Translations under genes and position numbers: made by a program
From: Amycolatopsis bartoniae
GTDB lineage: Bacteria > Actinomycetota > Actinomycetes > Mycobacteriales > Pseudonocardiaceae
Reading direction: 5' to 3'
Assembly: GCF_014191255.1 (NCBI RefSeq)
Contig: NZ_JACHWH010000008.1
Location: 135,001 to 199,000, forward strand
DNA length: 64,000 bases
In this document: in pieces, positions 49,300 through 56,796 of the stretch
Numbering within the stretch: position 1 is the stretch's first letter
Layout of the letters: the number at the start of each line of letters is the position of its first letter
Notes under the pieces: model-generated
Told to the model about the DNA's origin: nothing
Databases searched by the model: none
The model's input: only the letters and a program-made list of their open reading frames with translations

Positions 49300-50172
49300 G
49301 TGCGGTGGAAGTTCCTGCTCAGGCCCAGCTGGCTCGCCCTCGTCGCGGGCGTGCTGATTTTCGCTTTCGCCTGTTTCTGGCTGCTCTCGCCGTGGCAGTT
49401 CAGCCGCAACTCCGAGCGCGAGGCCCAGAACTCCGCGGTACAGGCGTCGATGACCGCCCAGCCGAAGCCGCTCGACACCGTGCTCGCGCCGGGCGTCGCG
49501 CCGGACCGGAAGACGGAGTGGACGCGCGTCACGATCACCGGCACGTACCTGCCGGAGTACGAGGTGGTCGCGCGGCTGCGAACGGTTCAGGGCGAGCCGG
49601 CGTTCGAGGTGCTCACGCCGCTGCGCACCACCACCGGCGAGGTCGTGCTGATCGACCGCGGTTACGTCCAGCCGGGTGAGCACAACTCGGTCCCGCCGTA
49701 CGCCGCGCCGCCCGCGGGCGTGGTCGACGTCGTGGGGCGGATCCGCCAGGACGAGACGGACCCGAAGAACCGCGACGCGTTCGCCGACGCCTCCACTGGC
49801 GGCAAGCTGCAGAGCTACGACGTGGACTCGCGCGTGGTGGCCCGCTCCAGCGGACTGCCCATCCGGCCGGGCTACTTCCAGCTGGACCAGAACACGCCCG
49901 GCGTGCTCAACGCCCTGCCGCTCCCCCAGCTCGACGCGGGCCCGTTCTTCTCGTACGCGCTGCAGTGGATCGCGTTCGGCGTGATGGCCCTTGGCGGCCT
50001 GGCGTACTTCACCATCCGGGAGCTCAAGCCCGGTGGCGTGCTCGCCGAAATGGGCGAGCGGCAGAAGGAGAAGAAGGCGCGCAAGCGGAAGTCCGTGGCG
50101 GAGATTCTCGCTGAGGACGAGGCTAACGAGAGCGGCGAAGACCGGTCAGAAGAGCCAGCACGGCAGAACTGA
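49300..50172 (+). CDS. SURF1-family protein
   Basis: A 290-aa membrane protein that helps assemble haem-copper cytochrome oxidase. It has the family layout: an N-terminal helix (LVAGVLIFAFACFWLLSPWQF), a large extracytoplasmic loop with VTITGTYLPEYEVVARLR and VLIDRGYVQPGE, and a C-terminal helix (FSYALQWIAFGVMALGGLAYF). A charged tail follows (EKKARKRKSVAEILAEDEA). GTG 49300 is preferred (VRWKFLLRPSWLAL); GTG 49291 is possible. The 3' end overlaps the convergent cobD by 50 bp, a long overlap. Confidence 0.9.
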   Translation: MRWKFLLRPSWLALVAGVLIFAFACFWLLSPWQFSRNSEREAQNSAVQASMTAQPKPLDTVLAPGVAPDRKTEWTRVTITGTYLPEYEVVARLRTVQGEPAFEVLTPLRTTTGEVVLIDRGYVQPGEHNSVPPYAAPPAGVVDVVGRIRQDETDPKNRDAFADASTGGKLQSYDVDSRVVARSSGLPIRPGYFQLDQNTPGVLNALPLPQLDAGPFFSYALQWIAFGVMALGGLAYFTIRELKPGGVLAEMGERQKEKKARKRKSVAEILAEDEANESGEDRSEEPARQN

Positions 50173-50992
50173 CCGCGGTCAGCAGCCCCACCACCCGGGA
50201 CAGCTCCACCGCGCGCGTCACGTGCCCGGCGTCCGGGTTGCGGCCGTCGCCGAGCACCGGCAGCTCCGCCACCCCGTCCGGGTACACCGTCCGCCCGCCG
50301 AGGCGGATCTCCAGCGCCCCCGCGAAGGCGGCCTCGATGCGGCCCGCGTTCGGGCTCGGGTGCGCCGTCGTGTCGCGGCGCCACGCCCGCCACGCGCCGC
50401 TCGCGGACCCGCCGACCACCGGCGCGCCCGTCACGGTGAGCGCGGCGGCGACGCGGGTCGGCACCAGGTTCACCAGCTCGTCGAGCCGGGCGGCGAACCT
50501 CGTTCCCCGCAGCACGCTGAGCACCCGCGACACGAGGAGGCCGGGGATGCCGGCGACCGCGCCCCAGAACATGGGTGCCACCACGGAGTCCGAGGTGTGC
50601 TGTGCGACGGATTCGACCGACGCCCTCGACAGTCCGATGACGTCGAGCGACTTCGTGGTGCGCGCGTCGAGCCCGGAGAGCGTGTCGCGAGCGGAGTCGA
50701 GCTCGCCGTCTTCGAGGTCGCGGGCCAGGGACGTGCCGTCGGCGGCGAGCCCGGCTCCGCCGAGCACCGCCCACGTGGCGACGGCCGTTCCCGCCGCCTG
50801 CAGCACGGGACTCCGGCGCGTCGCGCGCTCGACCGCGATCCCCGCGACCACGAGACCGCCGACCAGACCGGCGGTGTAGGCGGGCCGCTTGCCTTCCAGC
50901 GCCCCGCAGAAGGCGGCGAGCGGCTCGCCGCGCCCGATCACGCCGTCGGCGGCCGCACCCAGCAGCAGCCCGATGGCTCGCGCCGCACTCAC
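50123..50992 (-). CDS. cobD: Adenosylcobinamide-phosphate synthase CobD/CbiB
   Basis: A 289-aa membrane enzyme that attaches the aminopropanol arm to adenosylcobyric acid in cobalamin biosynthesis. Family segments are visible: LEDGELDSARDTLSGLDARTTKSLD, SVESVAQHTSDSVVAPMFW, and HPSPNAGRIEAAFAGALEIRLGG. The start is GTG 50992. No other cobalamin genes and no cobalamin riboswitch are seen beside it. It overlaps the convergent SURF1 gene by 50 bp at the 3' end. Confidence 0.93.
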   Translation of the reverse strand: MSAARAIGLLLGAAADGVIGRGEPLAAFCGALEGKRPAYTAGLVGGLVVAGIAVERATRRSPVLQAAGTAVATWAVLGGAGLAADGTSLARDLEDGELDSARDTLSGLDARTTKSLDVIGLSRASVESVAQHTSDSVVAPMFWGAVAGIPGLLVSRVLSVLRGTRFAARLDELVNLVPTRVAAALTVTGAPVVGGSASGAWRAWRRDTTAHPSPNAGRIEAAFAGALEIRLGGRTVYPDGVAELPVLGDGRNPDAGHVTRAVELSRVVGLLTAVSSAVLALLTGLRRSR

Positions 50993-51028
50993 CCCGTGCC
51001 CCCCGGTTGTCCGTTTCCGCGGGGGAGG

Positions 51029-51721
51029 TTACTCGAACTGCTCGGCCACCTCGTCGCGCGCCTGCTCCATGATGCGGCGCATCGCCTCCTCGGCCTCGTC
51101 GGCGTTCCCGGCGTCGACCGCGAGCGCGACGCGGACGTGCAGCGCGACGGCTTCGGGCTGGGGTTCCGGCGGCATGAGGCCGTGCTCGGTGCGGCCGGTG
51201 AGCACCTGCGCGACGACGTCGGAGAGCTGCGCGAACATCGGGTTCCCCGACGCCGCGAGCACGACGTGGTGGAAGGCGATGTCGTGGTCGAGGAACGCGC
51301 CGAGGTCCCGCGCCTTGGCCGTGGTCTGCAGGTGGCTCGCCAGCGCCCGCAGCCGCCCGCGGTCCTCCGGCGTGGCGCGCAGCGCGGCGAACCGGGCGGC
51401 GGTGGGCTCGACGGCCCAGCGCAGCTCCATCAGCATCCGCAGCGCCTGCTCCCTGCCGCTGCCGTCGAGCTGCCAGCCGATCAGGCGCGGGTCGAAGTGG
51501 TTCCACTCGGCCGGATCCCGCACCGTGACGCCGACCCGGCGCTTGCTGCTGGTCAGGCGCATGACTTCGAGGGACCGCACGACCTCGCGCGCGACCGTCC
51601 GCGACGCGCCGTACTGCTCCTGCAGCTGTTCGAGCCGCAGGACCGTGCCTGGGGGGATTTCCCCCGACGCGATCGCGGTACCCAGTTCGTCGAGCACGCG
51701 TGCGTGCCTGCCGTCAGCCAC
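51029..51721 (-). CDS. gntR: GntR-family regulator of gluconate uptake
   Basis: A 230-aa FadR-type regulator. The winged helix-turn-helix (LEQLQEQYGASRTVAREVVRSLEVM region, about residues 28-60) is followed by an FCD ligand domain with metal-ligand residues (DHDIAFHHVVL; HVRVALAVDAG). It is divergent from gluconokinase and gluconate permease genes, and two identical palindromes lie between them. It most likely represses these genes in the absence of gluconate or gluconate-6-phosphate. It is upstream of nothing else on its strand except cobD, 36 bp before it. Confidence 0.9.
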   Translation of the reverse strand: MADGRHARVLDELGTAIASGEIPPGTVLRLEQLQEQYGASRTVAREVVRSLEVMRLTSSKRRVGVTVRDPAEWNHFDPRLIGWQLDGSGREQALRMLMELRWAVEPTAARFAALRATPEDRGRLRALASHLQTTAKARDLGAFLDHDIAFHHVVLAASGNPMFAQLSDVVAQVLTGRTEHGLMPPEPQPEAVALHVRVALAVDAGNADEAEEAMRRIMEQARDEVAEQFE

Positions 51722-51750
51722 GCCGCGAACACTAGAGGACTGATTCGATT

Positions 51751-51783
51751 AAGTAGTACTTGTGTCTTGAATAAGTAGTACTT
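51751..51783. promoter_or_regulatory. Twin GntR operators
   Basis: The perfect 11-bp palindrome AAGTAGTACTT occurs at 51751-51761 and again at 51773-51783. The centre spacing is 22 bp, about two helical turns, so two dimers would sit on one face. The sites are in the 106-bp gap between gntR and gntK. Confidence 0.8.
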
Positions 51784-51827
51784 TTGCGGTGCACTACTTC
51801 GAGGACGAAGAGGTCGGGAGACGAGAG

Positions 51828-52325
51828 ATGACCGTCATCGTGGTGATGGGCGTGGCCGGGTCGGGCAAGACGACTGTCGGCGCCGAGCTGGCCCGGCGCC
51901 TCGGCGTCGAGTACGCCGAGGCCGACACCTTTCACCCGGCGGCGAACATCGCGAAGATGTCGGCAGGCCATCCGCTCACCGACGAGGACCGGCAGCCGTG
52001 GCTGGCGGCGATCGCCGGCTGGATCCACGCGCACCAGGAGACCGGCGGCGTGGTGTCGTCGTCGGCGCTCAAACGCCGTTACCGCGATGTGCTGCGCAGC
52101 GGCGGGGACGTGTGGTTCCTGCACCTGGACGGGCCGCGGGAGCTGATCGCGGACCGGATGCGGAGCCGGTCGGGGCACTTCATGCCGGTGTCCCTTTTGG
52201 ACTCGCAGCTCGCCGACCTCGAACCACTGGAGAACGACGAGCGCGGGCTCGTGGCCGATATCGCCACTCCGCCCGAGGACATCGTGCGTGCCGCGCTCGA
52301 CGCACTGGCAAAGGAGCCGAAGTGA
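51828..52325 (+). CDS. gntK: Gluconokinase
   Basis: A 165-aa P-loop kinase that phosphorylates D-gluconate to 6-phosphogluconate for the pentose phosphate pathway. Walker A is GVAGSGKTT at residues 8-16. Signature family parts are AEADTFHPAANIAKMSAGHPLTDEDRQPWL, SSSALKRRYRDVLR and GHFMPVSLLDSQ. ATG 51828 has GGGAG seven bases upstream; a longer in-frame start would run into the operator. It is coupled to the permease gene by a GTGA overlap. Confidence 0.95.
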   Translation: MTVIVVMGVAGSGKTTVGAELARRLGVEYAEADTFHPAANIAKMSAGHPLTDEDRQPWLAAIAGWIHAHQETGGVVSSSALKRRYRDVLRSGGDVWFLHLDGPRELIADRMRSRSGHFMPVSLLDSQLADLEPLENDERGLVADIATPPEDIVRAALDALAKEPK

Positions 52326-53692
52326 TCACGCTGGCCGCCGGATGGACCGGGCACGACACCCGGTTGATCGTCGCGACACTCGTCGCGATCGCGCTGATCG
52401 TGGTGTTGATCAGCAAGTTCAAGCTGCACGCCTTCCTCGCGCTGATCCTGGGGTCGGGCGCGCTCGGGCTCATCGCCGGGCTGCCGGTCGACAAGTTGCT
52501 GAAGAGCTTCTCCAGCGGGGTGGGTTCGACGGTGGCGTCCGTCGGGGTGCTCATCGCGCTGGGCGCCATGATCGGCAAGCTGCTCGCTGATTCCGGTGGG
52601 GCGGAACAGATCGTGGACACGATCGTCTCCCGCTCGGGCAGGCGGGCGTTGCCTTGGGCGATGGCGTTGGTGGCGGCGCTGATCGGGTTGCCGATGTTCT
52701 TCGAGATCGGGCTCGTGCTGTTGATCCCGATCGTGCTGCTGGTGGTGAAGCGCACCGGGCGGCCGGTGATGCTGGTCGGAATTCCCGCGCTGGCCGGGCT
52801 TTCCGTGTTGCACGGCCTGGTGCCGCCCCACCCGGGCCCGCTCGCGGCGGCGGGTGCCCTGAACGCGAACGTCGGGATCGTGCTGGCGTTCGGCCTGCTC
52901 GTGGCCATTCCGACGGTGATCATCGCGGGTCCGCTGTTCGGCATGGTGGCGGCCCGCTGGGTGCCGGACGCCGTCGCCCCGGAGCGTCTCGTGCCCGCTG
53001 CTCACGAGGAGTCGGCGGAGGTGCGCCGCCCCAGCTTCGGAGCGACGCTGTGCACGGTGCTGCTACCGGTGGTGCTGATGCTGGCGAAAGCGCTCGCGGA
53101 CATCCTGGCGAAGAGCGGGAGCGAGGTCCGGCGGGTGCTGGACTTCATCGGCGACCCGCTGGTGGCGCTGTTGCTGACGGTGCTGCTGGCCATGTTCACC
53201 CTGGGCCGCGCGGCGGGCTTCACGAGGGACCGCCTGTCGTCGACGGTGGGCGATGCGCTGGGGCCCATCGCCGGAATCATCCTGATCGTGGCCGCGGGCG
53301 GCGGTTTCAAGCAGACCCTGGTGGACGCCGGCGTAGGGGACGTGATCACCCAACTCGCGACGGGCGCCTCCATCCCGGCACTGTTGTTGGGCTGGCTGGT
53401 CGCGGTGGCCATCCGCCTGGCCACCGGCTCTGCCACGGTGGCCACAGTCTCGGCGGCGGGCATCGTTTCGCCGCTGGCAGCCACCCTGGACCCAACCCAC
53501 AGCGCACTGTTGGTACTGGCCATCGGCGCAGGCTCACTGTTCTTCTCCCACGTGAACGACGCAGGCTTCTGGCTGGTGAAGGAATACTTCGGCCTGTCGG
53601 TGGGCCAGACGATCAAAAGCTGGTCGGTAATGGAAACAGTGATCTCAGTGGTGGCAATAGCAATCCTTTTGCCACTAGGCGCACTTTTCTAA
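52322..53692 (+). CDS. gntP: Gluconate:H+ symporter (GntP family)
   Basis: A 456-aa permease with about twelve hydrophobic segments. GntP-family hallmarks include GAMIGKLLADSGGAEQIVDTI, the LPMFFEIGLVLLIPIVL segment, and HGLVPPHPGPLAA, plus the late GSLFFSHVNDAGFWLVKEYF. It imports gluconate for the kinase encoded just upstream. GTG 52322 overlaps the kinase stop and has AAAGGAG five bases ahead. The 3' end of the operon is followed after 68 bp by an IS110 element boundary. Confidence 0.95.
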   Translation: MITLAAGWTGHDTRLIVATLVAIALIVVLISKFKLHAFLALILGSGALGLIAGLPVDKLLKSFSSGVGSTVASVGVLIALGAMIGKLLADSGGAEQIVDTIVSRSGRRALPWAMALVAALIGLPMFFEIGLVLLIPIVLLVVKRTGRPVMLVGIPALAGLSVLHGLVPPHPGPLAAAGALNANVGIVLAFGLLVAIPTVIIAGPLFGMVAARWVPDAVAPERLVPAAHEESAEVRRPSFGATLCTVLLPVVLMLAKALADILAKSGSEVRRVLDFIGDPLVALLLTVLLAMFTLGRAAGFTRDRLSSTVGDALGPIAGIILIVAAGGGFKQTLVDAGVGDVITQLATGASIPALLLGWLVAVAIRLATGSATVATVSAAGIVSPLAATLDPTHSALLVLAIGAGSLFFSHVNDAGFWLVKEYFGLSVGQTIKSWSVMETVISVVAIAILLPLGALF

Positions 53693-53823
53693 CGAAACGC
53701 GGCAACACAAAGACGCCCGGCACACGCCCGGACCTCCCCCGTCCCCGATCCCCAGCCTCATTAGCGGTTGGCTCGCCGTGTCAAGGGTCGCGCAGCGATC
53801 GCGAAGCGACGCCGAAGAAGCTT

Positions 53824-54852
53824 CTATGTCAAGTGGTGGTGGTCGGTTTGTAGTGCGTGGTAGATGACGTTGGTGAGGTGGCGTTTGAGGGCGCGGATGG
53901 CGGCTTTTTTGGTGGCGTGGGGGTGTTGCTGGGTCCAGCGGTCTCGGAATTGCTGGGCGGGTGGGTGGTGGATGAGCTGGATGAGGGCGATGCGGTGCAG
54001 GCAGGTGTTGAGTTGCCGGTTCCCGCCGCGGTTGAGCCGGTATTGGGGTGTGTTGGAGGACCAGACCGGGATGGGTGCGGTGCCGGTGTGCATGGCGAAC
54101 GCGGCGGGGCTGCGGAAACGGGTGATGTCGGCGACTTCCCCGATCAGTTTGGCCGCGGCGAGGACGTTGATTCCCACGATCGCCATCAGGGTGGGTGCGA
54201 TCGGGGTGACCAGCTCGCTCAGGCGTCGCTCGAGTATCAGGATCTGCTCGGTCAGCCGGGTGATGTCGGCCAGCAGGTCCAAGGCGATGTCGCGGCGGAC
54301 ACTGGCGGGCAGGGCCGCAACCATCCCGGTGAGGGCGTGCTGGCGGCGGCGCCCGGTCAGTGTCCGCGTCCCCTCGTCCAGCCCGGGTGCCAGGTCATGC
54401 AGGTGCCAGCGCAGCCGGCAGATCGCGGCGGTGCGGGCCGCCACCACCGTCTCCCGCCGGTCGATCAGCAACCGCAGGTCCAACGCGACCTGATCCAACC
54501 TCGCCGCAGGCAAACGCGGTTCACGCAGCGCGGCCCGGGCGATCGCGAGCGCGTCGATCGGGTCGGACTTGCCCCGGGTGCGGGCACTGGCCCGGCACGC
54601 GACCATCAGCTTGGGCGGTACCCACACCACCGCCGACCCCATCCCGATCAGCGTGCGCACCAGACGACCCGCCACCGCACGCCCGTCTTCCACCGCCCAC
54701 CGCCGCTGCCCGAACCGCCCGGCCCACACCCACAACCGCAACACCCCGGCCTCGTCAGCCGCCACCGTCACCTGACCGAGCTTGCGACCCACCTCGTCCA
54801 CCGCGACCGCGGTATGGGTGTGCTTGTGCGGATCAATCCCAATGACCACCAT
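53824..54852 (-). CDS. IS110-family transposase
   Basis: A 342-aa DEDD recombinase, apparently intact. The N-terminal RuvC-like DEDD domain has GIDPHKHTHT (first Asp), AVEDGRAVAG (Glu) and KSDPIDALAIARA (two Asp). A coiled-coil linker follows. The C-terminal Tnp domain has the HTGTAPIPVWSSNTPQYRLNRGGNRQLN segment (in parts), with the expected catalytic serine. ATG 54852 (MVVIGIDPHK) matches family starts; the open frame extends upstream into non-coding end DNA. The family uses a structured RNA from its non-coding end to choose targets. Confidence 0.92.
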   Translation of the reverse strand: MVVIGIDPHKHTHTAVAVDEVGRKLGQVTVAADEAGVLRLWVWAGRFGQRRWAVEDGRAVAGRLVRTLIGMGSAVVWVPPKLMVACRASARTRGKSDPIDALAIARAALREPRLPAARLDQVALDLRLLIDRRETVVAARTAAICRLRWHLHDLAPGLDEGTRTLTGRRRQHALTGMVAALPASVRRDIALDLLADITRLTEQILILERRLSELVTPIAPTLMAIVGINVLAAAKLIGEVADITRFRSPAAFAMHTGTAPIPVWSSNTPQYRLNRGGNRQLNTCLHRIALIQLIHHPPAQQFRDRWTQQHPHATKKAAIRALKRHLTNVIYHALQTDHHHLT

Positions 54853-55117
54853 GGTTCTCGCGTGTCCTTCCACTCCAGGGCAGGCATGCACCCCGGGCCA
54901 GGCTGGACGGACACACCTCAGTCGAGTTGATGGATGGCGTCTCGTCCACGCTTCTATCAAGTCACGCCCAGCCGGCCCGGGACCCCGGCCACGCTGGACA
55001 ATTCTTCGCCAAGCCAACCACCAACACGCAGGTGACAGCGCCCTTGAGAGTCACCACGCAACCGAGGACCAGACCCTAACCGCCACACGACGGCACCAAC
55101 ACCCCACCACTGAGGCG
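54853..55117 (-). ncRNA. Putative bridge/seeker RNA region of the IS110 element
   Basis: A 265-bp non-coding stretch 5' of the transposase on the same strand. In IS110-group elements this end encodes the bridge RNA that pairs with donor and target DNA. The region has several GC hairpins on the minus strand, including GGCCGGGGTCCCGGGCCGGC near 54990. RNA ends and loops cannot be set by eye, so only the location is proposed. Confidence 0.4.
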
Positions 55118-55308
55118 CCCTTGACGCGGTGAGCCAACCGTTAAACGATCAAGGGGATGGGGCGGGGGTGGCCGGGCATTGGAGGGCGCCCGCGCCCGGC
55201 CCACAGCAGGTGACCACGCTGGGACGAAAGAGGAAAAGAATGCCTCGCCGGCGGGCAGGCTCCAGGATGATGGGGGCCCAAAGGGATCTCACCTTGGGGT
55301 GGGTGGTC

Positions 55309-55462
55309 GAGTTGAGTGATCATCCCGTCGCCTGCGGTTTGTGCATATCACTTTGAGGACCAGCCGCAAGGTTGGGTAGCTCGGCCGCCGGTGAGCACGA
55401 ATGTTGCGGCTGCTCCTCAAAGTGATGGTCCTGAATCAGGCGACGGGATGATCACCCAACTC
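55309..55462. repeat. Foldback (inverted-repeat) element overlapping the DUF2568 gene end
   Basis: Two nested inverted repeats form a 154-bp hairpin. Outer arms 55309-55334 and 55437-55462 (26 bp, one mismatch) contain GTGATCATCCCGTCGCCTG. Inner arms 55347-55369 and 55404-55426 (23 bp, one mismatch) contain ATCACTTTGAGGA. The loop is 34 bases. The right outer arm is the last 26 bases of the DUF2568 coding sequence including its stop. The rest of the gap, 55145-55308, shows nothing else. Confidence 0.85.
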
Positions 55463-55801
55463 TTGGCTGCGCTTCCCCCGCGTCGCGGTTGTGTAGCTCA
55501 CGTTCGCCACCGCGACCACTCCCAGGAGCGCTCCCAGCACCGGGTGCCCGGTAACCACCAATGCGACCACAGCCGCTCCGAAGAACACCGCCTTCACCGC
55601 CAGCACCCCTACCACCGGCAGCCCGAAACTCGCCCGTGGGGCCGCGAAAAGCCCCCACACCACCGCCGCCACCACGGGTGCTCCGATGCCCAGCACGAAC
55701 TTCCACACGATCCCGTCACCGGTGGCGAAACCCCAGTACGCCAGCGCCGCCAAGGCCAGTAGTTCCAGCAGGAACGCGAGGCCCTCGTTGACGAGTCTCA
55801 C
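55436..55801 (-). CDS. DUF2568 (YrdB-like) membrane protein
   Basis: A 121-aa protein with four hydrophobic helices (LAFLLELLALAALAYWG; WKFVLGIGAPVVAAVVWGLF; VLAVKAVFFGAAVVALVV; LGALLGVVAVANVSY), matching the YrdB/DUF2568 family of unknown function. GTG 55801 overlaps the nudC stop (GTGA), so it is coupled to nudC. Its final codons (QELGDHPVA) lie in the right arm of the foldback element, so its natural C-terminus may have been altered by that event. Confidence 0.82.
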   Translation of the reverse strand: MRLVNEGLAFLLELLALAALAYWGFATGDGIVWKFVLGIGAPVVAAVVWGLFAAPRASFGLPVVGVLAVKAVFFGAAVVALVVTGHPVLGALLGVVAVANVSYTTATRGKRSQELGDHPVA

Positions 55802-56796
55802 TCCGCGTACGCCCACGCTTCCAGCATCACGCGGGCGATCGACGAGTTGCCCGGCAGCATGAGCGTTGACGTGCCGTCACCGATCGGGGTCGGTCTGCCC
55901 TCGTTCGCGAAGGCCGCCTGCACGTCCGCGCGGGACACCCACAGCGCCTCTTCGATCTCGCCCTCCGCCGGGTGCAGGGGTTGCGACGAGTCGGCCCGGG
56001 CGGTGAAGCCCAGCATGATCGAGCGCGGGAACGGCCAGGGCTGGCTGCCGAGGTACCGGACGTCGCCGACCTCGATCCCGGCCTCCTCCCGGATCTCGCG
56101 CGTCACGCAGCCTTCGAGGGACTCCCCCGCTTCGACGAAACCGGCCAGTACCGAGTACCGGCCCTGCGGCCAGATCGGCTGACGCGCCAGCAGCACGCGC
56201 TCGCCGTTGACCCCGGCCTCGTCGTGCACCAGACAGATGATCGCCGGGTCCGTGCGCGGGTACTCCTCGTGGCCCTTCGCCTCGCAGCGCGTCGCCCAGC
56301 CGAACTGCGTGACCTGCGTCGGGCTGCCGTCGCGGGCGCAGAACCGCGCCCGGCGGTGCCAGTTCCGCAACGCATGCGCGGTGGTGAACAGGCCCGCCGA
56401 CGTGTCGTCGAGCCGGTCGCCGTAACCACGCAGGTCGACCCACACCTCGCCGTCGGCCTTCGGGTAGCGCTCGGTCAGGCCCCAACTCCCGCGGGACTCC
56501 ACGACCTCCTGCTCCCCCGCCGGCTCGCCGGGCAGCGTCCAGTAGTCGACGCCCTGCCACTCACCGAGGAACATCGCCTCCTCGGGCGGGGCGTCACCGA
56601 AAGAAAGCGCTTTCCGGCACGAGAGCACGCCTTCGTCCTCGCGCACCGGCGTGCGGCCCTGCTCGTCGAGCAGCAGGACCTCGGCCTGCGGCCAGCGGGC
56701 CAGCAGGCGCTCCGGGTTGGTGCGCAACGTCTCCTGACGGTCCACAGTGGACCGCGACAGGGTGGGGAGCTTGCCGAGCTGGAACGGGACCGTCAT
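55798..56796 (-). CDS. nudC: NAD(+)/NADH pyrophosphatase NudC
   Basis: A 332-aa Nudix hydrolase that cleaves NADH and can remove NAD caps from RNA. The Nudix box is complete (GFVEAGESLEGCVTREIREEAGIEV, in two overlapping halves), followed by the NudC-type SQPWPFPRSIMLGF motif. The zinc ribbon before it (RFCARDGSPTQV...RCEAKGHEEYPR) keeps only one cysteine of each expected pair; Asp and Lys replace the partners. ATG 56796 overlaps the stop of the downstream-inactive M16 gene (ATGA). It is part of a four-gene operon with two M16 peptidases and the DUF2568 gene. Confidence 0.92.
   Translation of the reverse strand: MTVPFQLGKLPTLSRSTVDRQETLRTNPERLLARWPQAEVLLLDEQGRTPVREDEGVLSCRKALSFGDAPPEEAMFLGEWQGVDYWTLPGEPAGEQEVVESRGSWGLTERYPKADGEVWVDLRGYGDRLDDTSAGLFTTAHALRNWHRRARFCARDGSPTQVTQFGWATRCEAKGHEEYPRTDPAIICLVHDEAGVNGERVLLARQPIWPQGRYSVLAGFVEAGESLEGCVTREIREEAGIEVGDVRYLGSQPWPFPRSIMLGFTARADSSQPLHPAEGEIEEALWVSRADVQAAFANEGRPTPIGDGTSTLMLPGNSSIARVMLEAWAYAE

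Larger units (their letters stand above)
53761..55144 (-). mobile_element. IS110-family insertion sequence (boundaries tentative)
   Basis: About 1.38 kb. A 27-bp imperfect inverted repeat brackets the transposase gene: left 53761-53787 (TTAGCGGTTGGCTCGCCGTG onward) and right 55118-55144 on the other strand, with three mismatches in 27. The gene leaves about 290 bp of non-coding DNA at its 5' side and 63 bp at its 3' side. An alternative reading is that the repeats are halves of a REP-like palindrome into which a shorter IS jumped. GCTTCTATGTCAAGT (53820) and GCTTCTATCAAGT (54951) would then mark internal ends. A 24-bp dyad lies at 53787-53810. Confidence 0.7.

Noticed and set aside
50993-51028. 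Cobalamin riboswitch near cobD
   Set aside because: The gap before cobD is only 36 bp and contains no B12-box-like sequence or room for the structure.
54853-55017. N-terminal extension of the IS110 transposase
   Set aside because: The family starts at the MVVIGIDPHK segment; the upstream in-frame part is Arg/Pro-rich and belongs to the non-coding end.
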